NCBI GenBank assembly: GCA_020744425.1
Contig: JAGMUV010000059.1
Coordinates: 29,159-93,158, forward strand
Reading direction: 5' to 3'
DNA: 64,000 nucleotides
Origin: Dactylonectria macrodidyma
Lineage: Eukaryota; Ascomycota; Sordariomycetes; Hypocreales; Nectriaceae
Part shown: positions 1 through 9,344 of the stretch, piece after piece
Numbering within the stretch: position 1 is the first letter of the stretch
Layout of the letters: every line of letters begins with the position of its first letter
The notes under the pieces: generated by a model
The model's database searches: none
Told to the model about the DNA's origin: nothing
The model's input: the letters and a program-made list of their open reading frames with translations, nothing else
Translations under genes and position numbers: made by a program

Positions 1-27
1 TTAAGATTTACAAGCTTTGTAAGTTTT

Positions 28-289
28 CTAGTAGGCAATTGCGACTTAGGTTTTCAGCACCACAACATGAATTTCCAGTCTTCTGTAGATTTATTGAATA
101 TATATTTGTATCTCTAATATGCCAACGCATTCATTTCGGCCATTACGTCCATGTTGCTGTTGCAGGTCGTTGTCAAAGTCGAATCCTCGACGGCCATCAT
201 TCGCGGAGCACTGTGAGCGTTACACTTTCCGTTTCTGGACTAGTGGAGCGTTACACTTTCTTAATCAGGCTAGCGCATTTCAAGTTCCC
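28..289 (+). repeat. 5' module of an unnamed mobile family, copy A
   Basis: A noncoding block nearly identical to 12130-12385 read on the minus strand. The shared block starts at CTAGTAGGCAATTGCGACTT and ends near a GCGCATTTCAAGTT motif. It carries two direct copies of GAGCGTTACACTTTC (215-230 and 246-260), 31 bp apart, the second followed by a GCTAGCGC motif. The first copy is followed by a GGACTAGTG motif. A more diverged relative is at 17040-17300 (minus). All three have a coding frame downstream in the same orientation, so a promoter or leader role is inferred. Confidence 0.7.
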
Positions 290-346
290 CAATCTCAGTT
301 CAGTTACGGAGTACTGCAGGGGAAGTCACGAACCACGGAAGCAACG

Positions 347-592
347 ATGAATGTCCGATTTGTGGATGATCAAGAGCAGGACCCCACTGTGCTACATCGG
401 CGTCGTTTGCAAATGAGACGTACACAAAACTACAGGCTACGCCAACGAGCGAACCGAGATGGACGGGCCACGGATTATCAAGCTGGGTCACCATCTTCCC
501 CGGTGGAGTCAACCACGGAGAATGGGCAGACGGGACCCAAGAACAATTCATTGATCGACGCTGGGGGGTTTGGACAGACTATCCTATATTAA
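347..592 (+). pseudogene. truncated ORF behind copy A, related to 16051-16839
   Basis: An 81-codon frame from the ATG at 347. It has an Arg/Gln-rich block (RRLQMRRTQNYRLRQRANRD), then a Pro/Ser stretch, then a GGF motif. The same order appears in the 262-residue ORF at 16051-16839 (minus): QNxRNYRNRQ-like block, then VENGxPGxxNN, then IGGF. After GGF this copy goes out of the shared reading and stops. I read it as a 3'-truncated copy of that element's coding region. No function is recognised. The arginine-rich N terminus could bind nucleic acid, but that is a guess. Confidence 0.5.
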
Positions 593-1453
593 CTGCCTCA
601 AACTAGAAGCTGCATTTTTGGTAAAACTACTAAATATGAAACCTAAGTATATAATAAGGTCTTTTCATTTATCTTACCTATATATTAATAAATTAGTTAT
701 GGTATATGAAGCTGCCCAACTGAATTGGCGATGGTTCGGACTGTGCAGAAAAGGAGGTCGGAACAGAGATCATATTGATCTGACACACTAAGCCTATTCT
801 GGAAGGCGCTAAGCCTAATAGGGAATAGAATATAATGCATATAAAACGCGCCTGTTTTAAATATTTAATGCATTTTATTTAATGGTGCAGTATTAAATCC
901 ATTTCTAGATGATGCGGAGCGGACATCAATGACGCGGCCACCTTCCGGTGCCCCACCAGAGTTTGCTGCTAAGCCGAACTTGGCCCACCCAAATCAATAC
1001 GGCGAGCTCTAATGCAGACGAAGCAAACCTCGAGGGAACACGGAAGTTCCCAGAACCTTCAATTATGGTGGTGCCTGTTAACAGGTTGTCTATGCAAGTA
1101 TGCAGATAGAGAGCTCCACACATAGTTACTTCAGCTCTGGTCCAAAGGTAAGCCCTGTAAGAGTCATAAACACGTCACTGTGGCTCCTTAGTTTAGAAAA
1201 ATACTTCCTTGTAAAGTTAATTTTCCAGTTCATGGTGCTACTAGTCAGTAGGTTCTCAGGAGTTAAAAATTACCGAGGAGTGCCAGCCTATCCAGAATGC
1301 TCAGGTGCAGCTCAGAAGCCAAGCAAGGCATGCCGAGATTAGAGATTAAAATACTTTGAACACCCGTTAAGTTGCCAAGGCAAGGGACTTAACGGCTGAA
1401 TATCCAGCCCGAAGGGTAAATACCCTATACCGGGTATTAAACTCTTCTGGGGG
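593..1453. other. stretch without a recognisable gene
   Basis: AT-rich DNA (around 600-900) followed by mixed sequence. Short frames here show no family motif, no intron-supported extension and no similarity to other parts of the window. It may be older repeat debris. Confidence 0.5.
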
Positions 1454-1730
1454 AACCCCAGGGATGGACATCGAACGAACGGGAATCGAATCGATAGATT
1501 CATTCGATGCCAAGTCTTACGAATGTCGAATCGAATTTCTTGGCATTCGATTCGCATCGAATCGAATGTCACATGTCCTGTTCGATGTTCGAATGCATCG
1601 ATTCGAATGCGGGGCATCCCATTCGACATTCGAACCGTACAGGTCATCAGATGATTCGACATCGAATCGATCGCCCCCACCCGTTCGATCGAAAATCGAT
1701 CGATTCGGTCGAACAGAGAAACGCGATGTG
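1454..1730. repeat. TCGA-dense palindromic block
   Basis: Roughly two dozen TCGA tetranucleotides occur in about 280 bp, mostly within ATTCGA, TTCGAA and ATCGAATCGA contexts, so the block is full of overlapping short palindromes. There is no regular period and no coding evidence. Overlapping frames on both strands stay open only because the motif lacks stops in several frames. Function unknown. Confidence 0.75.
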
Positions 1731-2784
1731 CGAATCATGACCAAGGGGTGGATTCAGCGCGATTCGCAGACGCGTTAAGAGGCCCCTGGCACTCTCCTCG
1801 ACGCGACAAGTGCAACGCGATCAACGCTGACAACAATTCATCTTAATGCTAAGATGTGTTAGCAAGTACATAACATAACCCTAAAAGCCCATAGCATGCT
1901 AGGTACCCTGCAACTATAGCAATCATCCCTGTCACGACCCTGTCTAACCGCCCCCAGCCCGGAACAAATTAACGCGCCGGCGACCGCGAATTACCACCAG
2001 GTTTACCAGTTGGGAATGACTCCCATGGTCACAATCCCGACAAACAACCCACCAGCAGGTGCTTTACAGGAACGTAACGGACAACCCAATTTTAATCTTG
2101 TAATAAAACACTAAGTCGGTTTCTATTAGGAATATATATATGTCGCGTGGGGTGGTTGAAGTATGAGTTATTGTTGCTGTAAAATACAACCTCCCAAGTT
2201 AGGAGGTACCAAGGTCGTCATATAAAGTAGGTGGGGCTTACAGTAGTTTTTAACGCAGGAGTATAGGGTATGTTTGTCCCAGTAACAGGCCGCTATACAG
2301 AGAGGGGATCACCAAAAACACGCCGCTTTTTCTGCAGAATAATAGGAAGGAAGCAAAAAGAAAAGAAAAGGAAAACAAAAAAAAACTGTCTCCGTATTTC
2401 TCTCTACTAAAAAGTTTTTACTGATGCCAGCTTTGGCATGATCAGATGAATATGTCCGGCTCGAAGTTTTCACGCATTGGCGAGGATGGGATTCATGATC
2501 TTCCTGCTCCCCTCTTTAACTTTTTGGTTGTCTCGGGGACCTGCGCCTAAAGCCAGCTTTGCCTGTGAACCGATGTACCAGCGACTTCACAGGTGCATCC
2601 ACTTAGAGCCTCAACTTCAAGTCCCCACCGTTCCGCCCCCTCACGTGAACCGTTTACGAAAATCTCAAGAATCCATTCTGAGTTGACGCCAGATTGGAAT
2701 GAGCACAAATGCAAAGCCGGTATGGGGACTCGGCTGAGGAACGGGATGGCTTTTTTTCAAGGTTGGCCCGTAGTGATGCGTCTG
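1731..2784. other. stretch without a gene; possible LTR remnant near 1930
   Basis: No coding region is supported. At 1930 the sequence TGTCACGACC resembles the start of many fungal Gypsy LTRs, but no matching GGTCGTGACA end, primer-binding site or polypurine tract was found, so this is only a hint. Around 2340-2390 there is an A-rich purine tract. Confidence 0.35.
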
Positions 2785-2787
2785 TGC

Positions 2788-2826
2788 TCTCTTTACACTC
2801 TTTACACTCTTTACACTCTTTGCACT
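2788..2826 (+). repeat. decamer repeats in LINE 5' leader
   Basis: About four head-to-tail copies of CTCTTTACAC, the last slightly altered. The same motif, with fewer copies, precedes the inverted LINE 5' fragment at 8910-8930, so it is an element feature (promoter or 5' UTR repeat) rather than host DNA. Confidence 0.8.
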
Positions 2827-2876
2827 CTTCTAGGCGAAAGAACGGGTTGGCGCTGCCGTGAGCGTGGCACCGGGAG

Positions 2877-4361
2877 ATGGACACGACCGCCGAGGAGATC
2901 CTGGTCGCGGGTGGGGATTCGGTGACCGCGACGCGTCGCTCGTCGAGACCCGTGAAACCAACCGCGAAAGCCCAAAAATTTTGGCAAGTAGCCTCAAGCC
3001 AGGCCGGGACATCGAAGAATGCCGGCACAAAGCAAGTGGCAGCAGGCGACAACGACTGGGAAAATGCGGACGAGGGACTGCAGGCTGTGGATGGCGCGGC
3101 CCGCAGCGATTCATCGCTAATGCAGATGATGCTCCAGACGACGCTCCAGACGATGCTCCAGGAAACGTCGAGCCATCTCATGAACAAGCAGAAACAGATG
3201 CTGGAGAGACTCTGGGATGCTTTGGTGGAGAACCAGCAGAAAGCGACAAAGGTGATTAGCGAGCAGCTGGAGATGATCCGACAACTCCAGCAGGAGATAC
3301 GAACGGTCAGGGCCGAGGCGGCTGACGTCCGGAAAAAGGCCGAGGAAACCAGAAGCATGCAGGAACAGATAGCACGTGAGATGAAACAGATGCGCGAGCA
3401 GCTGATTGAACAGCTCAGGCAGGTGAGGGAACAAGCGGCAGAAGAAACAAAGCAGTTGCGAGAGCAACTAGACGCGATGGCCAAAAGTATTCAGGCCAAC
3501 AGCGCCCAGACGAGCCCGCACCCATCGTATGCAGACGTAGCCCGTACCCCGCCGTCAAGCCAGCCAAGCAACGTTCAAACGCTCTCGTCGATACAAACAA
3601 CACCGTCCACGCTTACCGATACTCTCTTCTGCACTATCGACACATCGCGTGTCAACGAGGAGGAGAAGGGCAAAGCGCAAGTAGGAGGAATTCGACAGGC
3701 CATTGAGGAGGAGATGCGAAAGAAGGAGGGCCGACAGGACTGGAGGTGTGCAGCTGTGGTGAGGAACGCAAAGAACGCAGACCGTATTAAGGTGATCTGC
3801 CGAGACGAGTCGGAGATGAAGCTCGTCAAGGAAGCGGCAGAGAAGACAGCAGTCAAGGGCGCAAGAGTCCTCAGGGACCAACTGTATCCGGTCAAAGTTG
3901 ACGGCGCAAACAGGGCAGCGGTCCTGGACGCAGCTGGCAACGTGCTGCCAGGCACAGCGGAGGCGCTGGGAAAGGAGAACGGAGTGACGATTGCCAAGAT
4001 GCAGTGGCTCAGCGACAAGGAGAATGGGAAATCCTACGGCTCGATGGTGATCTACGTTACGAAGGTGAGCGATGCGCAACGCTTGCGGGAAGAGAGATAC
4101 TTTCACCTCGCTGGGGAGTCGGCCAGCACCAACGTTTTCGAGCGACGCCAAGGCCCAGTCCAATGCTACAACTGCTGGGAGCTTGGTCACAAAGCCTTCA
4201 CCTGCAACAGACCCCAGCGATGCGGCAAATGTGCGGAAACGGGACACCGCCACACACAGTGCCAGGCGATCGAGCCGAAGTGCGTTCTCTGCAGAGGACC
4301 ACACGAATCGCTCAGTCGCAACTGCCGAGTACGACAACTACATGGCGGCAATGTGCACTAA
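2877..4361 (+). CDS. LINE ORF1, Gag-like RNA-binding protein
   Basis: A 494-residue protein. The N-terminal 90 residues are low-complexity and basic. A long coiled coil follows at about 95-205 (repeated MLERLW, QLEMIRQLQ, QMREQL heptads). Next is an RRM-like middle region (about 235-340). Three CCHC zinc knuckles lie at the C terminus: CYNCWELGHKAFTC, CGKCAETGHRHTQC and CVLCRGPHESLSRNC. By family knowledge it coats LINE RNA and forms the ribonucleoprotein with the ORF2 product. The ATG at 2877 is the first in frame and is conserved in the fragment at 8453-8866. ORF2 starts inside its last codons, suggesting reinitiation or termination-coupled translation. Confidence 0.9.
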   Translation: MDTTAEEILVAGGDSVTATRRSSRPVKPTAKAQKFWQVASSQAGTSKNAGTKQVAAGDNDWENADEGLQAVDGAARSDSSLMQMMLQTTLQTMLQETSSHLMNKQKQMLERLWDALVENQQKATKVISEQLEMIRQLQQEIRTVRAEAADVRKKAEETRSMQEQIAREMKQMREQLIEQLRQVREQAAEETKQLREQLDAMAKSIQANSAQTSPHPSYADVARTPPSSQPSNVQTLSSIQTTPSTLTDTLFCTIDTSRVNEEEKGKAQVGGIRQAIEEEMRKKEGRQDWRCAAVVRNAKNADRIKVICRDESEMKLVKEAAEKTAVKGARVLRDQLYPVKVDGANRAAVLDAAGNVLPGTAEALGKENGVTIAKMQWLSDKENGKSYGSMVIYVTKVSDAQRLREERYFHLAGESASTNVFERRQGPVQCYNCWELGHKAFTCNRPQRCGKCAETGHRHTQCQAIEPKCVLCRGPHESLSRNCRVRQLHGGNVH

Positions 4362-7300
4362 CCTCCAGATCCTCCAGCTTAACGTGGGGAAGAGGGATGC
4401 GGTGCAATTGAGCATGATGAACGACGGAGACTTGCGGGACTACGCGGTACTGGCAGTAGCCGAACCATACGCATTGAACATGGACGGTACGGTGGTGACA
4501 GCACCGAACAACCACAGAAACTGGACGAGATTGATACCGACGAAGAAACACGAGATGCGATGGCCGATCCGCAGCATGCTCTGGATCCGCAGGGATCTAG
4601 AGGCGGAACAGGTGCCGATACCGTCAGCCGACCTGACGGGAGCAATAATACGACTGCCCGACCGGGACGTCCTGGTGGTATCGGTGTATGTGGAAGGGAA
4701 TAATGAGAATGTTCTACGCACGGCAACGGTGCAACTGCACAGGGCGATAACGGGTTTCCGCAACAACACAGGGAAAAGAACGGACGTGATCTTGGCAGGC
4801 GACTTCAACCGCCACGACCAACTATGGGGAGGTGACGAGGTGACGGGCGGACGCCAAGGGGAGGCAGATCCAATCATCGACCTCATGGACGAGCATGGCC
4901 TCCTCAGCCTCCTTCCCAGGGGAACGAAAACCTGGGAGAGGAGTGGTGCGGAGAGCACGATCGACCTGATGCTTGCGTCGTCTGAACTGGCTGAAGAGAT
5001 GGTCCACTGCGGCATACACCAGACCGAACACGGGTCGGACCACAGGGCAATCCGGACAGAGTTTGACCTCACAACGCCGCAGAGGACAGCTGGTCCTGGA
5101 CTTCTCTTCAAGAACGCACCGTGGAATGCGATCAAGGAGAGGGTGAAGGACCAACTAGCACCACTTCCGTGGGATGGCGGAGTTCAGGCACAGACGGACA
5201 GGTTGATGGAGGCAGTCCTCGGTGCAATCCACGCACTGGTTCCTCGGGCGAAGCCATCACCATACGCAAAGAGATGGTGGACAACAGACCTCACCCGACT
5301 CCGGAAAGCCTACACGTACTGGAGGAACCTGGCAAGGGCACAGCGCCGCGCAGGCCATAGGCAGGACAACCTAGAAAGCAGAGCGAGGGTAGCAGGCAAA
5401 GAGTACCACGACACCATCAGAAGACAGAAGAGGGCCCACTGGGAGGACTTCCTCGCAGACGGGACCAACATCTGGCAGGCGGCCAAATACCTTAAACCTG
5501 GTGGCGACATGGTCGGCGACAAAATCCCCCGGCTGAAAAGGGCGGACGGGACGACAACGCAGGATAAAGCGGAACAGGCAGAAGAACTGCTGACGACATT
5601 CTTCCCGCCGCTACCAGCAACCATCGAAGACGAAGGTCCACGACCGCGGCGGAGGGAAGTGGCAATGCCGGATTTGACGTTGGAGGAGGTGGAAGAAAAA
5701 GTCATGGCAGCCAAGGCGTGGAAAGCACCCGGAGAAGACGGCGTGCCGGCGATGGTGTGGAAGCAACTGTGGCCGGTGGTCAAGGAACGCGTGATGCATC
5801 TGTTCCGCACCTCACTGGATGAAGGACAGCTACCAGACCAGTGGAGAAGCGCAAAGATCATCCCGCTCAAGAAGCCGGACAAGGGCGATTACGCACTCGC
5901 AAAGGCATGGAGACCAATCTCGCTGCTGTCGACGCTGGGAAAGATCCTCGAGGCGGTAGTGGCGGACAGGATCTCATACGCCGCCGAGACGTTCGGGCTC
6001 CTGCCCACAAACCACTTTGGGGCAAGGAAGCGGGGGTCGGCAGAGCAGGCTCTGCTGCTCTTCCAAGAACAAGTGTACAAAGCATGGCGGAACCGCAAGG
6101 TGGTCAGCCTGGCCAGCTTCGACATCAAAGGCGCGTACAACGGCGTGTTCGATGACAGACTGCTACAGAGGCTGGAAGCAAGAGGTATCCCCAAGAAGCT
6201 GGTGCAATGGATAAGCGCGTTCTGCTCCAATCGCACGGCCAGCATCGTGGTGAACGACTACACGTCAGAGCAACGGGAGCTGCCGCAAGCCGGCCTTCCC
6301 CAAGGATCGCCGCTTTCGCCAGTGCTTTTCCTGTTCTTCAACGCAGACCTTGTGCAAAGCAAGATTAACTCGAAAGGCGGATCGATGGCGTTTGTCGACG
6401 ACTACTCGGCCTGGGTCACGGGGCCGACAGCGGAGGCGAACAGGGACGGCATACAAGCCATCATTGACCGGGCACTGGCGTGGGGGAAACGCAGTGGAGC
6501 GACGTTTGAGCATGACAAGACAGCAATTGTCCACTTCACGCGCGTAGCTGAACGCACCAGCGAGGCGCCGTTCACGATCAATGGAGAGGAAGTCAAGCCA
6601 AAGACGAAGGCCAAACTCTTAGGGGTAATCATGGACACGGAGCTCAGGTTCAAGGAACACATGGCCAAGGCCGCCACAAAAGGTCTCTTGGCAGCCATGT
6701 GTCTAAGGAGACTCAGGATGCTGCCACCACAAGCTGCCAGACAACTCTTCGTCGCAACCGTGGCCCCAGCCATGGACTACGCGTCTGTCGTATGGGCGCA
6801 TGCGCGCGGCGAAAGGGAATTGAAAGAGTTCAACAGGGCACAGAAAATAGGAGCGCGGGCCATCACGGGAGCCTTCCAGACGGTGGCGAGGGCAGTAGCT
6901 GAAGCGGAAGCCAACATCCAAACAGTACACGAGCGACATGCTCTGGCTGGAATGAAGTTGTACATCAATATGCACACGCTGCCAAAGAAGCACCCGCTAG
7001 CGACACTCAAAGTATCAGTGAGTCGAAGGTACATCTCGCCGATGAAGAGACTGGCGCTTGCCCTCGGCGAGAGCGGAATCGGGCGGATGGAAACAATCGA
7101 AGCCTATGCAGCACCGCCGTGGCACGCCCGCGTGTCGCTGGTGTGTGAGGCAGATCGGAAGGTGGCGATAGCGGCAGCCAACAGTGTCGAAGACATCACC
7201 ATCGCGACCAGCGCTTCCGACAGAGGAGGAATGACGGGCATGGGAGGCATCATCAGCCACAAAGCAGCAGGGCGAGAGAATAGGGTCATGGCCAGGTACT

Positions 7301-8112
7301 CGGTCACTCTCGGCTCGCGAGACGACCAGAACCCCTACACAGCCGAGCTAGGGGCGATAGCAATGGCATTGCGATGTATGCCTGACGGATTACGGGACCG
7401 AAGGCTTACCATACTGTCAAGCGGCCAGTCAGCACTGAAGGCGATCGCGCGACCACGACAACAATCGGGACAGTGCGCCATCCGAGAAATCTACAACCAC
7501 ATCCGACGGCTAAGAAAAGGCAACAACAGGGTCAAGATGATTTGGGTACCCTCTCGGGATGATGCGTTCCCCTTGGGGCCCAAGGCGAAGAGACAGGCCC
7601 AGAGAGCAACTGAATCGGGGCGCATGCCAGAGACACAGCCGTACCAAGCCCGATCGACGCGGATAAGACTAGCGAGAGAGCAGCTACAACAGCACCAGAC
7701 ACTACCGGACAGAGTGGGCGGCTTCTCCAAGAGGGTTGACAAAGCGCTACCAGGAAAACACACAAAGGTGCTGTACGACGGACTGAAGAGGCGCGAAGCA
7801 GACACGCTTTCGCAGTTGCGCACGGGAATGGCGAGGATTAACAGCTACCTGTCGAGGATCGGTGCAGTGGAATCAGACCTGTGCGACTGTGGAAGGGCAG
7901 TCGAGACGATGGAACATTTTCTCTTTCGATGCACCAAGTGGGACGCACAACGCGAAGGCATAAGACAAATCAGGCAAAGCGAGATAGGAAACCTATCGTT
8001 CTTTTTGGGAGGAAAGTCGGCATTGGACGGACCGAAGTGGTCACCTAACCTACAGGCGGTGCGAGCAACGATCAAATTTGCGATGAAGACAGGAAGGTTG
8101 GGAGTGAAGTAG
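4342..8112 (+). CDS. LINE ORF2: endonuclease, reverse transcriptase, RNase H-like
   Basis: About 1256 residues from the ATG at 4342, which overlaps the end of ORF1 by 20 bp (an ATG at 4351 is an alternative). Domains in order are as follows. First, an APE-type endonuclease (LQILQLNVGK start, AVAEP glutamate, LAGDFNRH, SDHRAIRT). Second, a reverse transcriptase (WRPISLLSTLGK, GLPQGSPLSPVLF, catalytic FVDDY). Third, an RNase H-like region (about 960-1090, beginning IATSASDRGG). Last, a C-terminal CCHC motif (CDCGRAVETMEHFLFRC). By family knowledge it nicks the target and primes reverse transcription there. The RNase H-like part lacks the usual TDGS and DS acidic motifs; see findings. No stops or frameshifts interrupt the frame. 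Confidence 0.92.
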   Translation: MAAMCTNLQILQLNVGKRDAVQLSMMNDGDLRDYAVLAVAEPYALNMDGTVVTAPNNHRNWTRLIPTKKHEMRWPIRSMLWIRRDLEAEQVPIPSADLTGAIIRLPDRDVLVVSVYVEGNNENVLRTATVQLHRAITGFRNNTGKRTDVILAGDFNRHDQLWGGDEVTGGRQGEADPIIDLMDEHGLLSLLPRGTKTWERSGAESTIDLMLASSELAEEMVHCGIHQTEHGSDHRAIRTEFDLTTPQRTAGPGLLFKNAPWNAIKERVKDQLAPLPWDGGVQAQTDRLMEAVLGAIHALVPRAKPSPYAKRWWTTDLTRLRKAYTYWRNLARAQRRAGHRQDNLESRARVAGKEYHDTIRRQKRAHWEDFLADGTNIWQAAKYLKPGGDMVGDKIPRLKRADGTTTQDKAEQAEELLTTFFPPLPATIEDEGPRPRRREVAMPDLTLEEVEEKVMAAKAWKAPGEDGVPAMVWKQLWPVVKERVMHLFRTSLDEGQLPDQWRSAKIIPLKKPDKGDYALAKAWRPISLLSTLGKILEAVVADRISYAAETFGLLPTNHFGARKRGSAEQALLLFQEQVYKAWRNRKVVSLASFDIKGAYNGVFDDRLLQRLEARGIPKKLVQWISAFCSNRTASIVVNDYTSEQRELPQAGLPQGSPLSPVLFLFFNADLVQSKINSKGGSMAFVDDYSAWVTGPTAEANRDGIQAIIDRALAWGKRSGATFEHDKTAIVHFTRVAERTSEAPFTINGEEVKPKTKAKLLGVIMDTELRFKEHMAKAATKGLLAAMCLRRLRMLPPQAARQLFVATVAPAMDYASVVWAHARGERELKEFNRAQKIGARAITGAFQTVARAVAEAEANIQTVHERHALAGMKLYINMHTLPKKHPLATLKVSVSRRYISPMKRLALALGESGIGRMETIEAYAAPPWHARVSLVCEADRKVAIAAANSVEDITIATSASDRGGMTGMGGIISHKAAGRENRVMARYSVTLGSRDDQNPYTAELGAIAMALRCMPDGLRDRRLTILSSGQSALKAIARPRQQSGQCAIREIYNHIRRLRKGNNRVKMIWVPSRDDAFPLGPKAKRQAQRATESGRMPETQPYQARSTRIRLAREQLQQHQTLPDRVGGFSKRVDKALPGKHTKVLYDGLKRREADTLSQLRTGMARINSYLSRIGAVESDLCDCGRAVETMEHFLFRCTKWDAQREGIRQIRQSEIGNLSFFLGGKSALDGPKWSPNLQAVRATIKFAMKTGRLGVK

Positions 8113-8452
8113 GAGAATGGGACATACTAACAGCCGGAACCAGGAAACAGTGGCACAATACTAACACAATACAGCCTCATTTTGACAGACCACGCTTCAG
8201 CTGCTGAGGATAGGATGCTGAACACTTGGAGAAATTGGCCTTCAAGCAGGCCTGTCAGAGAGAGTCAAGCGAGGCCAAACGAAAGCGATCCAGGGAGAGA
8301 AAGTGGGGCTTTACTTGTGGTCAGGATTGAAGGTGGCAGAAATGTAAATAGCATAGCGTGTTCCATGGCCCTATGAGATCCGTTCTCCCGGGCGTAATAA
8401 ATCTACTACTACTACTATTACTTACTTACTTGGTTACTTACTTGCAATTACT
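8113..8452 (+). other. LINE 3' UTR and simple-sequence tail
   Basis: Noncoding DNA between the ORF2 stop and the inverted LINE fragment. It ends in CTACTACTACTATTAC followed by TTACTTAC-type repeats (about 8402-8455), taken as the element's 3' tail. No conventional poly(A) tail is seen. Confidence 0.6.
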
Positions 8453-8930
8453 TTACTTATGTCGAACGCTGGTCGGATCATCTCCAGCTGGTCGCTCACC
8501 ATCTTCGTCGCCGATCCCTGGTTCTCCAGCAACGCATCCCAGAGCCTCTGCAGCATCTTCTTCTGTTCGCTCATTATATGGGGTCGACGTTTCCTGGAGC
8601 ATCGTCCGGAGCATCATCTGGATTAGCGGCTCGTTGCCGCTCACCGCGCTCTCCATGGTCTGCGATCCCTCCACCGCATTGCCATGATCGTTGTCACCTG
8701 CTGCCATTTGCTCTGCGCCAGCATTCTTTGACGTTCCGGCCTTGCTTGAGGCTGCCTGTACACTTTTCTGGGCTTTCGCGGTCGGTTTCACGGCTCTCGA
8801 CGAGCGACGCGTCGCGGCCACCGAATCCCCACCCTCGACCAGGATCTCCTCGACGGTCGCGTCCATCTCGCGATGCAACGCTCACAGCAGCGCCAGGCCC
8901 TTCTTTCGCCTGTAAAGAGTGTAAAGAGTG
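8453..8930 (-). pseudogene. inverted 5' fragment of a second LINE copy
   Basis: On the minus strand the leader (CTCTTTACAC repeats at 8910-8930) and the first ~130 codons of ORF1 are present (ATG at 8866; MDATVEEILVEGGDSVAATR, compare MDTTAEEILVAGGDSVTATR in the full copy). The frame stops inside the coiled coil. Normal LINE truncation removes the 5' end, whereas here only the 5' end survives. It lies tail-to-tail against the 3' tail of the complete copy and is bounded upstream by the (GTA)n tract at 8933-9002. Confidence 0.8.
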
Positions 8931-8932
8931 TC

Positions 8933-9002
<70 letters not shown>
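8933..9002. repeat. (GTA)n microsatellite, about 23 copies
   Basis: Seventy bp of uninterrupted GTA (CTA on the other strand), directly at the 5' boundary of the inverted LINE fragment. The tail of the complete LINE is also CTA-rich. Confidence 0.95.
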
Positions 9003-9344
9003 ACCAGCTAGCTTAAATATAAATAGCTAGCAGCTAATTAATTACCTTCTATTAATATTACTTTTAATAGCAAGCTATAACTAGGCGCCTAAGTGCCCAC
9101 AGCTTTCGCTCGTCCTTGGGGGTATATGCCACGCCCACCGAGTCCACCCATCTATTATCGTTCCCCGGCTGCTCTTTGCAGGGATGAAGCCATCGAGAAA
9201 GACGCTCGCTGCCAAATCAACGCCGACCCAAGCTCTTATCGTATACATCAAGACCTGCTTGCATCCTCAGATATACTACCGCTGGAGCAAGTCTCCTAGC
9301 TCCGTCTCCCGGACAAGCCGGCTATACACCCTAAGCTTCCCAAC
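9003..9344. other. spacer without a recognised gene
   Basis: AT-rich DNA to about 9090, then mixed sequence. The short plus frame at about 9093-9299 shows no recognised motif. This stretch includes the 3' flank of the minus-strand coiled-coil gene. Confidence 0.4.

Larger units (their letters stand above)
2785..8435 (+). mobile_element. full-length Tad1-like non-LTR retrotransposon (LINE)
   Basis: A two-ORF LINE: a 5' leader with a CTCTTTACAC decamer repeated about four times (2788-2826), ORF1 (2877-4361), overlapping ORF2 (4342-8112), and a 3' UTR ending in a CTA/TTAC-rich simple-sequence tail near 8400-8450. Both ORFs are open, with endonuclease, reverse transcriptase and C-terminal zinc motif present, so the copy looks complete and young. 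Gag-like fragments of the same or related families lie at 8453-8930 (minus), 34442-35446 and 59390-60235. Exact ends and a target-site duplication could not be fixed because the tail merges into microsatellite. Confidence 0.9.

Noticed and set aside
2654..3484. 276-codon minus-strand frame opposite LINE ORF1
   Set aside because: It is the antisense of the coiled-coil repeats, Ser/Cys/Leu-rich, with no family motif; the plus strand has clear zinc knuckles.
4440..5135. 231-codon minus-strand frame within LINE ORF2
   Set aside because: Shadow of the endonuclease domain; no independent support.
8453..8930. Twin-priming inversion of the complete LINE
   Set aside because: The complete LINE already has its own 5' end, and the inverted piece lies beyond its tail, not before its body.
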